From contig NC_133665.1 of assembly GCF_037893015.1 (NCBI RefSeq), forward strand, positions 107,877,471 to 107,941,470: DNA of 64,000 bases. The letters run 5' to 3'. Made by a program: the position numbers and the translations under genes. Positions 10,722 through 20,424 of this stretch are shown piece by piece. Positions within the stretch are counted from its first letter, which is position 1; every line of letters starts with the position of its first letter. This DNA is from Macrotis lagotis. Its lineage: Eukaryota; Chordata; Mammalia; Peramelemorphia; Peramelidae. The notes beneath the pieces were generated by a model. The model saw only the letters and a program-made list of their open reading frames with translations. It had not been told where the DNA came from and searched no databases.

Positions 10722-11019
10722 CCCAACCTATTCATTTTGCCGATGATGAGTCCCTGGATAGCCCAGTGTCCACCCAAAATAAATGGCAAAGATAGGATTA
10801 TGACCCTAGGATTTGTGATCCCTAATCCCATAATTGTTTATTCTACTATGCTATTTCTTCTCTCCTACCATATTCTTTTTCCTTCCTTCTCTGGTCTCCT
10901 CCCCCCATTCCTGCCATCTGAGGCTCCTTTCCTAAACTCCTTCCTGCCCCCCTCTCCTTCCTTTTCCTTCTGGACTCTCATGCACTCATCCCATTCTAAT
11001 ATTCCTAATGGAACAGAAA

Positions 11020-11300
11020 CAGCTCTAGGATTTGAGAGTCAAGGGATCTGAACTCTTACCACCTCACAACTTGCTGTGTGACTTCAGGCAAATTGCTTTA
11101 CTTCTCTGGGTTTTATTTTCCTCATCTGAAATAATGTGATTAAAATTACCAGCATCACCAGCCTCACAGGAGTTATTATGACTGTAAGTAACTGCTGTAA
11201 CTGTCCTCTTCTCTGATGAGGCCTCCAAAGTGAGTGGGAGGGACTAGGTAGGTGATCTCAAAAGCCCCTAGCAACTTTACAATCTGATGATTCTATGCAT
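11020..11300 (+). repeat. MIR-type SINE
   Basis: 'gctgtgtgacttcaggcaaa', 'tccCTCATCTGaaataat'-type core in diverged form, 'ctcacaggagttattatgac' and 'cctagcaactttacaatctg'. A second, shorter MIR occurs at about 11405-11545. Confidence 0.65.
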
Positions 11301-11624
11301 CCCAATAAAACGAACATTTAGTGCCTGAGGTTTGAAGAACACTGTGGGAGGTGTTGGGGAAGATGTATCACTTGGAGAAGACATTCTCTTCAAGTAGCTT
11401 ATTAAAAGCTAAGTCCTGGGTCTGCCATTGACTCATTTTGGGACCAGGGGCAAGGCAAGTCATCTGACCAAGTCTCAATTTTTTTCTTCTGTAAAATGGG
11501 GGTGACGATACCCCTTGCCTTGTGAAGGTCTAACTTGCCATAAGCAGTGTGAACATACTCTGTAAGCTGTATCCAGCCCTGGGCTGCTATAGATAATATG
11601 TAATCTTGTATTTGCCAATAGGTG

Positions 11625-11920
11625 ATAAAATATTATTATTCTCCCCTCTCTCCCCAGTATCTCTCCCCTGACATCCCAGATTTCCTGCCTCTCCCTGTCC
11701 TCCTCCTCCTCCGTGTGACAGCCCTTTTTCCTCCCAGCCTCCCTCCTCTCCCCTCCCCAGGACCCACCCCCCAGCCCTGCCATCCTCTCTTCTTGCCCTC
11801 TCTTGTGCCACCCACCACCTTCCTGCTGTCCCCTCCCCTTGCTCCCCCTCTGTGTGACCGCCCCCCTGTCCCCCACTCCCCTTCCCAATCCTCCCCTCCT
11901 ACCTTAAAGGTTTGAATAAA
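11625..11920. other. long C/T-rich tract
   Basis: Almost 300 bases dominated by C and T on the plus strand (G/A on the minus) just 5' of the GC-rich block. It yields chance open frames in all frames; I see no coding signature. On the minus strand it would lie immediately inside C3orf18 intron 1. Confidence 0.6.
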
Positions 11921-11941
11921 AAGGATGGGATCAGCACTTAC

Positions 11942-12340
11942 TCGGTTTCCCTTTAAGTCACTCTCTTGCGGGTTTCCAGCTGCTGGCTTGGTGGGCACTG
12001 GGCTGCGGGGTTGGTCCAGGAGCTGGGGGATGCAAAAACCCTTCGCCCCCTCTCCCTCCTCCCCCCTGCCCAACAGCCTGCCCGACTGTCCTAGCTACCC
12101 AGCCAGCTGCAGAGGAGCCCTTAGGGCCAGGGGCAGCGAGGGGGCAGCAGGTTGGGCGAGGGTAAGGGCTGCCGCCTTCCCACCGGCGGGCACGGACCAG
12201 GCGAGTGACCTCAGCAGTCCAGGAGGCGCTGGCTCTGCAGAGGGCAGCCTGGCACCATGCCTCGGCCTGATGGGCTTGGCAGCGCCGATGCCAGGGCCTG
12301 AGCAGGCTCCAGCGAGGCCCGGGGAGCAGGCGCAGCTGTC
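11942..12340 (-). other. C3orf18: candidate C3orf18 non-coding exon 1
   Basis: On the minus strand this GC-rich block ends at a consensus donor (exon ...ACCGA, then gtaagtg with GT at 11941-11940). It lies upstream of the C3orf18 coding exon in the expected position. No coding frame with family resemblance is present. Transcription start is only approximate. Inference, as a plus-strand donor-like motif (gtaagg at 12162) also occurs here. Confidence 0.4.
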
Positions 12341-12470
12341 AGCCCGTTTGTTTGCATTGTATTTTCCGAAATGCCTGGAGTACCTGGTCCCGCCCCCTCA
12401 GCTCGCAGAGCTGGGCCCTCCCGTCTCCTCCTGCCCTGCCTGGGCTGGGGCTGACGATTGGCTCCTTGGC
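12341..12470 (-). promoter_or_regulatory. candidate C3orf18 promoter (GC box, CCAAT box)
   Basis: Read on the minus strand, a CCAAT motif near 12457-12461 is followed by a 'gggggcggg' GC box near 12389-12397 and then the proposed exon 1. The surrounding 12.0-12.5 kb is much richer in G+C and CpG than its neighbours, as in a CpG-island promoter. Confidence 0.4.
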
Positions 12471-12644
12471 CTGCCACTCTCCCGTTGCTCCTGCCCGGTG
12501 TGTGCTATCCAGGCAGACTCAGCACTGGATTTGTGGCAGGAGGAGCTGGCATTCCTCTATGGAAATGATGTGGGGGGGAGGGCATGGGACCGGCAGGGCA
12601 TGGGCTGGCATCCACCAAATCACAGATCTCCCATCCTGGCTAAT

Positions 12645-12775
12645 CTTAGAACCATAGCATGTGGGAGCTGAGAGGGCCCTTAGAGATCCTCTTATCCTGC
12701 CTTCTCATCTTCCAGATGGGGAGACTGAGGCCCTGTCCAAGATCAGTTTCTGTACCAATAATGTGACAGAGCAGA
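12645..12775 (+). repeat. CR1/MIR-like ancient repeat
   Basis: 'gtgggagctgagagggccct', 'cttatcctgccttctcatct' and 'gggagactgaggccctgtcc' match the shared old-repeat order. Confidence 0.5.
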
Positions 12776-13268
12776 GATGCAAACCCAGTCCCCCCCAAAC
12801 AGACACACACACACAAACACTTTACCAACAAAGAAGCTGACACTGGGAAAATGAATGAGCAAAATCTCTTTATACACTTAGGAACATTAATCCTATTACA
12901 TAGCAGTAAGCATACTCCCCAAACCCCAGTGAATCAATGGCAGGGCCTACAGTCAACCGCCTTCTTACAGATCTCCCTAGTTCAGTCCCTTCATTTTAAA
13001 GAGAAGGAAAGTGAAATCCACAGAGGGGAGAAAGGACTTTTCTCAGTGAGTGGGAATTCACTGGGAAAGAACTAATCTTCTAACCACTGTATTAGGACTC
13101 TTTACAACTAGGGTTACCCCTCGCCCCCCTTTTTTCCCCTGGAGAGTTAAGGAGTCATTTACTGGGGACTTTGAGAGGAAGCTACTTTGAGAATGAAATG
13201 TGAGAATCTAATCTTTTCTCTTTGTGTCATTATCAATCAATCAACCACCATTCCTTAAGAATTTAGGA

Positions 13269-13427
13269 CAAGGGGTGGCTACGTGGTGCAGTGGATAGAG
13301 CACTGGCCCTGGAGTCAGGAGTACCTGAGTTCAAATCTGGCCTCAGACACTTAATAATTACCTAGCTGTGTGGCTTTGGGCAAGCCACTTAACCCCATTG
13401 CTTTGCAAAAACTAAAGAAAATTTAAA
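13269..13427 (+). mobile_element. type A SINE with 12-bp target-site duplication
   Basis: 'ggctacgtggtgcagtggat' head, 'gagttcaaatctggcctcag' B-box region, 'gcaagccacttaaccccatt' and A-rich tail. Perfect duplication 'aagaatttagga' at 13257-13268 and 13428-13439. The target is an older repeat ('tcaatcaatcaaccaccatt' / 'caaggagtttacaatgcatt'). Confidence 0.94.
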
Positions 13428-13509
13428 AAGAATTTAGGAGAGCTGAGAAAGAAAAGTTTACAAAACCTTCAAGGAGTTTACAATGCATTATCATAAGAAG
13501 TTTCTAGGG

Positions 13510-13725
13510 GGTGGTTAGGACCTCAATGGAACTCATTTTTGTGAGTTCTAATCCAGTCTCAATCCAGTTCCAATCCCATCACTGTGTGACCCTGGGAAAG
13601 TCACCTGTTAGCCTCAGTTTCCTCATTTGTAAAATGAGTTGGAGAAGGAAATGGCAAACTACTTCAGGCTCTCTGCCAAGAAAACCTCAAATTGGGGCAC
13701 AATGAGTTGTTCAAGACTGAGCAAA
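13510..13725 (+). repeat. type B SINE, diverged
   Basis: 'tcactgtgtgaccctgggaa', 'ctcatttgtaaaatgagttg', 'gaaggaaatggcaaactact' and 'aatgagttgttcaagactga'. The head is poorly preserved. Confidence 0.8.
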
Positions 13726-14565
13726 AAATGTTTGCAGAGGGCATTCAAACCCTAAAATGATATAGCTACTGTAAATTGTTATAGGGTTTCCTCTACCCCT
13801 GCCCCACCCAAGGCAGCCACCACTGCCAGAGTTGTATAAAGTGGACAGACAGCTGGCCTCCAAGCCAAAGATCAAGGTTCAAGTCCTGCATTTGACCTGC
13901 ACCAGCCGTGTGATCTGTAGTTCTGAAGCTCTAAATTGTAGAGAGCTGACCCACATTGCTAGGAGGAATCTTCTCAGGCACAAGTGAAATCACAGGTCTA
14001 GTCTATATCTGAAAGTGAGACCAGTGCCATCTGATAGGTAACAAAGTGAATAGAGGTTGGTCCTGGAGTCAAGAAGTCATTTCCTAGCTGTGTAAGCTTG
14101 GCCAGTGTTGAGTCCCTTTCCGGACTCCTGTAACCTTCCCCAGGTGAGCTTTGGAGGGGCAGGAGACAAGGAAGACAAGTTCTCCCTTTGTACACCAAGG
14201 TCTCTGTTTATTTACCAAAATACACGTATTTAAATATCCTTCCCACTCCCACTCCCATGTCACTTAGTAAAACAACATTCTGGTGCTCAAGGGCACCAAG
14301 TGATGAAGATTTCACAGAACTCCCACATACCACAGTCCCTAACAGGCCAGGTCACTTTCTGTCTGAGATTGCCTCAGTCTTCTCAAAGGCAAAACAGCGA
14401 TAACAATAATACTACCTCCATTGAGAGGATTAAACAAGGTGATAGTCTTATAGTATCTGCTAAATAATAGGTGCTAAATAAATGATTTCTCCCATAGGAT
14501 TTTATTAAATATACTACAAGAGTTTTTAAAAGATAATATCTCCAAGCTATGAGGAAACAAAAGTC

Positions 14566-14709
14566 TTTTTTTTGCAAGGCAAATGGGGTTAAGTGGCTTG
14601 CCCAAGGCCACACAGCTAGGTAATTATTAAGTGTCTGAGACTGAATTTGAACCCAGGTACTCCTGACTCTGGGGCCAGTGCTTTATCCACTGTACCACCT
14701 AGCCGCCCC
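14566..14709 (-). mobile_element. WSINE1-like type A SINE, antisense
   Basis: Poly-T, 'gcaaggcaaatggggttaag', 'tggcttgcccaaggccacac', 'tttgaacccaggtactcctg' and 'ccacctagccgcccc'. The 'gccgcccc' head and 'aacccaggtactcc' variant mark the young WSINE1-like subtype. Confidence 0.92.
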
Positions 14710-14868
14710 TTGAAGTTGCTTTCAATGAGCCTTCAGAAATACGATTTTTCAGTTATTACTTGTTCATGGTTGGACAGCTAGTATATGTCTGAGATTAGAT
14801 TTGAATTCAGGTCTTCCTGACTCCAGGCCCAGTACTCTATCCATTTAGCTGCCCTGTTCCAATACTCT

Positions 14869-15119
14869 GGTTGTTGTTTAGTCTTTTCAGTCACATGTTC
14901 ATTTTGTGACCCTCTTTGTGATCCCATTTAGGTCCAACATTGGAGTGGTCTGCTATTCCCTTCTCCAGCTCATTTTTCAGATGAGGAAACTGAGGCAAAC
15001 AGAATTAAATAACTTGCCCAGGATCAGCTAATGTCTGAGGCCATATTTGAAAACAGGAAGATGAGTGTTCTTGACTCCAGGCCCTATGTTCTACGCACTA
15101 TGGAACCACCCAGCTGCCC
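14869..15119 (-). mobile_element. type B SINE, antisense, with 10-bp duplication
   Basis: Complete inverted type B element flanked by 'ccaatactct' at 14859-14868 and 15120-15129. A separate SINE remnant (14750-14858) lies directly to its left. Confidence 0.9.
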
Positions 15120-15481
15120 CCAATACTCTTACACATTTGCAAAAAGCAGTTTAAAAATTGTCCACCTTACAGTCCTAAAAGAACATTAAATATAAAAGAG
15201 TAATAACAGGTTAGTGACTCATTCCAGTATCCTCATTGAAGAAAAAGATGAAAAAAATTTAATTCATAAAAATAAATTGTGAGGGGTCTTCTTTACCTAG
15301 CTAGGCAATGGCAAGGAGACTAAGAGTTGGTTGAAGCTGGGGAGTAGGGGAAGAGAAGAAAGTTTAATCAGATTTGAGGGAACCTATTCCAAGGTTGGAG
15401 AGATCTCAAGATGTATGCCTAAAGACCAAAGAATTGTGTCTAGTAGTTATTAGCTCTAGGAGCTGGGCACTATCAGAAAGC

Positions 15482-15627
15482 TTTTTTTTTTGCAAGGCAA
15501 TGGGGTTAAGTGGATTGCCCAAGGCCACGCAGCTAGGTAATTACTAAGTGTCTGAGGCAGAATTTGAATTCAGGTACTTCTGATTCCAGGGCTGGTGCTC
15601 TATCCACTGCACCACCAAGCCGCCCCC
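15482..15627 (-). repeat. type A SINE, antisense
   Basis: Poly-T, 'gcaaggcaatggggttaagt', 'caaggccacgcagctaggta' and 'ccaccaagccgcccc'. Confidence 0.9.
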
Positions 15628-15639
15628 ATTAGTAAGCTC

Positions 15640-15990
15640 TTATTGAAGGTAGGTAGGTAGCACAGAAGAATGTCCTGAGTTCAAATTCAGTCTTTTATTT
15701 TTTTTGGCAAGGTAATTGGGGTTAAGTGACTTGCCCGGGTTCACATAGCTGAGTGTCTGAGGATGAATTTGAACTCAGGTCCCCTTTACTCTAGGGCCAC
15801 TGCTCTATTCACTGCCCCACCTAGCTGCCCCTCAAATTCAATCTTAAGACTGTGAACCTGGGCAAGTCATTTAATCACTGTCTGCCTCAGTTTCCCTAAG
15901 TGTAAAATGAGGATAATAAATAATAATAATAATAATGATAAGTACCTCCTGGGGCAAATGAAATCATATTTTTAAAGCACTTACCCATCA
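15640..15990 (+). repeat. SINE interrupted by antisense type A SINE
   Basis: Outer plus-strand element runs from the 'ggtaggtagcacagaagaat' head to a MIR-like end with (AAT)n at about 15915-15943. The inner antisense type A copy occupies 15695-15831 and is flanked by 'tcaaattca(g/a)tctt' at 15681-15694 and 15832-15845 (one mismatch). Confidence 0.85.
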
Positions 15991-16194
15991 TAGATGCTTA
16001 ATATAAATGTGTTTTCTTCCCATACCGATCCTGTGGCCCTCTTAGGAGACCTAGTAACGTGCTTTTCTTGGGCTTCAGTTTCCCTTTGTTTCCAGAGGAT
16101 GCACCGAACTTCTCCAGGCTATCCATGCAGGGATGCCATTCCAGATGTACACGGAGGCAGTGTACCAGGGAGCCACACTGATGTGTCTGCATGC

Positions 16195-16438
16195 TCCTCC
16201 CATGGGCAGTGGGATTCAGAGGACAGAGCACCAGCCCTGGCTGGAGCCAGCCTCAGACCATGCTGTGTGACCTTGGCCATGTCACTTCACCCTGATTGCC
16301 TCCCACCCAGGGTCATCTGCACTCAGCGGGATCCCCCTCTGGCCAGCCCACCCAGACGGCCTCGGAGGAGGGGGTGAGGCTGGTGCTGCGCGCCTGCCAT
16401 GGCATTCCCTCCCAGATGCTGAGGATGAAGGACAAGCT
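16195..16438 (+). repeat. GC-rich type C SINE abutting the HEMK1 CpG block
   Basis: 'ctgtgtgaccttggccatgt', 'ccctgattgcctcccaccca', 'ggccagcccacccagacggc', 'gaggaggggg tgaggctggt' and 'gaggatgaaggacaag' follow type C order, but the copy is unusually G+C- and CpG-rich. Open frames of 127 and 150 codons overlapping it are repeat-derived. Confidence 0.75.
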
Positions 16439-16499
16439 TCGAGCCGGTCAGGAGGAGAAGGCCAAGGGAGCTGGCAGCCCCCCTCCCCCAGCGCAGCCC

Positions 16500-16645
16500 A
16501 CGTGGGCTTTAATGCAAGGGGGCGGAGCCGGAGGGAGGCCCCGCCTCTTTGGGGAGACTGTAAGGCAGAGGATTGGCTGGGAGAAGAGAGGAGGGCGGTC
16601 TTTGGGGGCGGAGCCACTCGCTGAAGCCACCGCCCTTCCCGGAAG
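16500..16645 (+). promoter_or_regulatory. HEMK1: HEMK1 CpG-island promoter
   Basis: Two 'gggggcggagcc' GC boxes (about 16518-16529 and 16604-16615), an inverted CCAAT motif (ATTGG at 16572-16576) and an ETS-type 'ccggaag' at 16639-16645, within a CpG-rich block reaching about 16960. This is the usual make-up of a TATA-less housekeeping promoter. The start site is not fixed by the sequence. Confidence 0.6.
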
Positions 16646-16744
16646 CAGGGACGGACTGACAGAGGGACGGACACATGGACTCAGCTCCGGGGCGGGAGGC
16701 TGGCTGGAGTCCGGCCCCACAGTTCTAGGGACCCCGGGGTCCAG
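16646..16744 (+). other. HEMK1: HEMK1 non-coding exon 1 (candidate)
   Basis: Ends at a consensus donor (GGTCCAG then gtaagg, GT at 16745-16746). An ATG at 16675 opens a 17-codon upstream frame closed at 16728, so the exon probably contributes only leader. Its 5' end is a guess from promoter motifs. Confidence 0.5.
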
Positions 16745-18414
16745 GTAAGGGGGGGCCGGGGTCTCGGGGCGGGGCGGGCGGCTCGCCCGAGCCCTCCAAG
16801 GGGCTGGGGCCGGTGTCGGGGACCCCCGGCCCCGGCTTGCTGGGAGCCTGCGCCTGGCCCAGGACGGTAGGCTCAGACAAGCGGGAGGTCAGTTAGTGAC
16901 TTTGGGGGGGGGTCCTGGCCCCTGGCCCCTGGGCTGAAGCTTAAGGACCCCCGCCCCACTTTGTTGTTCCTGGAGTTTTTTCTTATTTATTTTTAGGAGC
17001 CCTTCTTAGAATAGTGTTTCCGAGGGCTTAAAACAAAACGCTCAGGATTTGCAAAGAAAACTAAGAAATAAAGAAATAAAGGTGTCCCCCCTCGTCCCCA
17101 GCCAAGATCTCATGAAACTTAGTCACATTGTGAAACCCAAGTCAAGAAACCTTGGCACACTTCCAAGTCTATGAAGGGACCCCCCAGAGGCCTCATTTTA
17201 GAGATGAGGACAGTGAAATCCAGGGAGGTAAAGAGACTTGTCTTATTTATTTATTTTTCCCACTACCTGCAAATATTTTATTTATTTATTTTTGCAACTA
17301 TATGAAAAAAAGTTTTCTTTTTTGAATATCTTATGAAAAATAGTTTTTCTTTTTTACATGTTTTGAAATATTTTATTTATTTTTCCAATTACATGCAAAG
17401 ATAGTTTTCAACTATCACTTTTTTAAAAGGTTTTGAGTTTCACATTTTTCTCCACCCTTTCCCTGACAGAGGAACGATATATTATAGATTTTAATATATA
17501 TATATATATATATATTATGTATAATTAGGTAAAGAGACTTGTCCAAGATCATATAGGTAGTAAACCCAGAGGGAGAATTTGAACCCAGGTCCTCCTGACT
17601 CCAGAGTCAGGGAAAAGAATGACTTTTCCCTGTGTGACTCTCTTAAGTTTTAGAAAATGCTTTGTTTGCAATAATCCCATGAGATAGAGAGAAAGAAATA
17701 GCCCCATTTTATAGATGAGGAAAAGATACAAGACTTGCCCAGATTGACAGAAAGTGTCAGAGCTGACTTAGAATGCAGATTCCATTTTTTGACTTTGCCA
17801 AGATGCCTCCAGATTAACATGACAGGGTGGAGATACCAAGCTGGGCCCTGGGAAATCACACTAGAATTCTTTCTATAGCACCCAGTGCCTTCCAAGGAAA
17901 GCCCATCAACTGATTATTATCAGATTTCCCCTCTTCTGTGCCCTAGTGCAGGGGAAGGCTCAATCTGGCTTGGGGAGAGGCAGGTATATTGAAAAACTAA
18001 GTAATGATAAAAAGATGTTCCAGGAAGAATAAACTTATGGGCACAACCTATGCAAAGCATTGGATGTAGAAGATAACACTTCCTAGTATTCTTAGGAAGG
18101 AAGGAAGGAGTCCATGCTCCATTCATCCAGCACATATTTATGGAGCATCTGCTGCAAGAAAGCTATGGCGCTTGGCAGGAAGATTCCTCTGGTTGTGTAG
18201 GAAGGGTAGTTTGGGTACTTGGAATCTAGATCAGAGACCCCTGAAACAATTCAGATGAGAGGGATGAGACCTGGAGCAAGGTGGATTGGAGTAAGAGTGG
18301 AAATGGATTCAGGGCCAATTGGGGGAGATGTTCCAGAGGGAGTTAGAAGTGAAAGATACTCTGGATTTTGTCTGAAGCTTTTGGGATTGGGGTGTTTATC
18401 TCTCTCTTCCCCAG
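16745..18414 (+). other. HEMK1 intron 1
   Basis: The first 200 bases continue the CpG-rich block. Further on there are a hAT-like scrap (about 16990-17080), an old antisense SINE-like repeat split by an L1 fragment (17243-17526) and about 900 bases of unique-looking sequence. Confidence 0.5.
17243..17526 (-). mobile_element. 5'-truncated L1 3' end, antisense, with 17-bp duplication
   Basis: T-rich start, 'tttttccaattacatgcaaa', 'gatagttttcaacta' and 'ttttgagtttcacatttttc' are the reverse complement of the marsupial L1 3' tail. A (TA)n run lies at 17493-17516. Perfect flanking repeat 'aggtaaagagacttgtc' at 17226-17242 and 17527-17543 marks the insertion, which split an older antisense SINE. 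Confidence 0.88.
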
Positions 18415-18498
18415 TTCCAGGTCCACAGAGAATTACAGGCTCCAAGAGATCCTTAAATTTAGCCACTCCCCCAGCTGCAGATGCTGTTCATCTAAGAT

Positions 18499-18735
18499 AT
18501 GTGGCTTTGGCCCATGAAGCTGTGGAGCCTTGGACCTCAAGGGGTCAAATGGATGGGAGCATTCCCCTCACCTCTTGCTTTGCTGCTACCAAGATCAATC
18601 AGTGGCCACAGGGCCCCACTGGTGACAGCGACAGCTTTGGTCAACCACTGGACACAAGTGTTTGAGGAGAGAGGAGTTCCGGAAGCCCGGGAATCCAGCC
18701 AGTACATCGTGGCTCATGTGCTTGGAGCCAAAACA
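18499..18735 (+). CDS. HEMK1: HEMK1 exon 2 (start codon, targeting peptide, N-domain)
   Basis: HEMK1 methylates the glutamine of the GGQ motif in mitochondrial peptide-release factors (family knowledge). A splice acceptor at 18413-18414 (or 18419-18420) opens the exon. An in-frame TAA at 18493 precedes two candidate starts: ATG at 18499 (G at -3) and ATG at 18514, whose reading MKLWSLG aligns with the human start MELWGRM. From 18514 the exon gives residues 1-74. Residues 1-35 have several Lys/Arg and no Asp/Glu, as in mitochondrial targeting peptides, and then [20 protein letters not shown] matches the N-terminal helical domain. The exon ends in ACA|gttaag, phase 0. I keep the upstream ATG as the boundary because it comes first; the downstream one is at least as likely. 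Confidence 0.93.
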
Positions 18736-18749
18736 GTTAAGCTTACTTC

Positions 18750-18905
18750 TTTCTTTTATTTGTTTGTCTTTGCAGGGCAATGGAGTTAAGTGACTTGCCC
18801 AAGGTTACACGGCTAGGTAATTATTAAGTGTCTGACGTCAGAGTTAACTCAGGTCCTCCTGACTTCAGAGCTGGCTCTCTATCCACTGGGCCACCTAGCT
18901 GGCCC
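18750..18905 (-). repeat. type A SINE, antisense, next to exon 2 donor
   Basis: T-rich start, 'gcagggcaatggagttaagt', 'gacttgcccaaggttacacg' and 'ggccacctagctggccc'. It begins only about 15 bases after the HEMK1 exon 2 donor and carries an acceptor-like 'tttgtctttgcag' ending at 18775. Confidence 0.88.
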
Positions 18906-18959
18906 TAAGTTTGCTCCTAAATAGAAAACAGTGATCCAGATAATTCCCTGACCACCCCG

Positions 18960-18978
18960 CCCCCCCCCCCCCCCCCCC
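18960..18978. repeat. homopolymer C, 19 bases
   Basis: Uninterrupted C run; length may be unreliable in any assembly. Confidence 0.8.
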
Positions 18979-19079
18979 AGGGCCAGGGCCAAGGCCAGAG
19001 GGGAGAAAGGCAAGCATTGGGAGCTATCTCCTGAGCAAAATTTGACTTTACTCAACAGGTGGGTACTCCTGCCAGGAGA

Positions 19080-19280
19080 CTATAAACTCCTTCAAAGCAG
19101 GGGCCACTGTGTTTCTGTCAGAATGAGTCAATCAATAAGCATCTGTTAGATACCTTCACAATTCTAGATGCTTGGGGGATACTCCTCAAGAGCAAAGACT
19201 ATTTTCATTTTTGTCATTGAATCCCAGCATCCAGGATGGTGTGTGACACTGTCTAATGTGTACTTAGTACCAGTACTTCA
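19080..19280 (+). repeat. L2 3' end with L3-like insertion
   Basis: 'aactccttcaaagcaggggc' and 'tcattgaatcccagcatcca' belong to an L2-like end. 'caatcaataagcatctgtta' between them belongs to another old repeat. Confidence 0.5.
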
Positions 19281-19826
19281 AGTATATTTTTGTTCTCTCT
19301 TAGGGCCTGTTTCCCCAACTGTAAAATGAAAATGAGAAGGTTGGTCTAGATGATGTATGAGGTCCATTCTAGTCCCAAGTATCTATGGGTTCACTGTGTG
19401 GCTGGCATCCTGCTAACCACTGTGGGTTGTAGAAAGAATGTATGACATGTCCTTGTCCACAAAGAGCTTATAGATTAGTTGGAGTTTACTGGAAAATCAT
19501 CTCACAGTTAATCCAGAGCCTGACCTAAGTTTGAACTCGTTTTGAGCAAAATGTCTGCGCAAGGCTCACTCTGCCAAGGGCTTACTCATCAGGAAAAACT
19601 ACTGATGTTAACTGGAGGGTTACAAAATGTTAGAGCAAGAAGAGGCCTTTGAGATAATAGGATCATAGATATAAAGCTAGAAGAATCTTAGGGGATATTT
19701 GATATGCCTGATGGGAACTCAGGTTAACTGGCATGTCAGCTTTGTGACCCAAATACTTCTGGCCTTGTCTTGCTAAATGTTTTTTTGTAGATGGGGATTC
19801 AGTTAAGTTTTTGCAGATGAGGAAAA

Positions 19827-20072
19827 GACAGCCAGGTGATACAGTGAAAAGAGTTCCTGGCCTAAAGACAGGAAGACTCATGTTCCTAAGTACATCAGAC
19901 ACTAGCAGTATGACTCTGCGCAAATCACTTAACCCTTTTTGCTTCAGTTTCCTCATTTGTAAAATGAACTGGAAAAGGAAATGACAAGCCACTCCAGCAT
20001 CTTTGCCAAGAAAACCCCCCAAAAGGGTAAAAAAAATTGGAAATGACTGAAACACAACTGAACAATAGCATG
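19827..20072 (+). repeat. type B SINE
   Basis: 'agccaggtgatacagtgaaa' head, 'ctcatttgtaaaatgaactg', 'caagccactccagcatcttt' and 'gactgaaacacaactgaaca' tail. It sits inside an antisense MIR-like remnant whose 'agatgaggaaa' and 'gacttgcctagggtcacaca' parts flank it. Confidence 0.88.
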
Positions 20073-20424
20073 ATGGGGAAACTGATGCATTTAGAACTTA
20101 AGTGACTTGCCTAGGGTCACACAACTAGTATCTTAGGTAAAATTAAAGACTCGTCTAGTCCTTTATCTACTGTGTTATTCTGGCTTTTAAATTCTATCCC
20201 TCCAAACTCCAGTTGTACAGAGGAGTAAACTGGGACCCAGAGAGGAAAGAGAATTTTTCATTTCCCCAAAGGTAGCAAATAACAGAGCTGAGTTTAGAAT
20301 CTAAGGTCTTCTAATTCCAAATCTAGTATGCTTCCTAATGCAACTCATATAGAAGTATATGAAGTCCCACCTAGGGTCAATTCCGTAACCTCTTCAGCCC
20401 AGAATTCTGACTCTGCTAGGGATG

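Larger units (their letters stand above)
3638..12340 (-). other. C3orf18: C3orf18 gene, 5' part (partial)
   Basis: Minus-strand gene with one coding exon (3638-3871) in the window, its 5' leader up to about 4078, a roughly 7.9-kb intron full of repeats and a proposed non-coding first exon near 11942-12340. The remaining exons, encoding the basic juxtamembrane segment and cytoplasmic tail, are not visible and should lie beyond position 1. The gene is head to head with HEMK1, matching the human order on 3p21.31 (established knowledge). The first-exon placement is inferred from GC content, a donor-like motif and promoter-like boxes, not from any transcript. Confidence 0.7.

Noticed and set aside
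11925-12671. 248-codon plus-strand open frame
   Set aside because: It lies in GC-rich promoter-like DNA where stops are rare, has low-complexity Pro/Ala/Ser content, no domain, and overlaps the proposed minus-strand exon 1.
13269-13427. tRNA gene (B-box-like gttcaaatc and A-box-like head)
   Set aside because: These are tRNA-derived SINE heads followed by SINE bodies and A-tails; no cloverleaf with a complete acceptor stem could be drawn.
16296-16748. 150-codon plus-strand frame across the HEMK1 CpG block
   Set aside because: It starts inside a type C SINE and runs through the promoter and non-coding exon; no protein resemblance.
18960-18978. G-quadruplex or regulatory claim for the poly-C/poly-G runs (also 26161-26172 and 27496-27508)
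   Set aside because: Simple homopolymers prone to length error; no supporting context.
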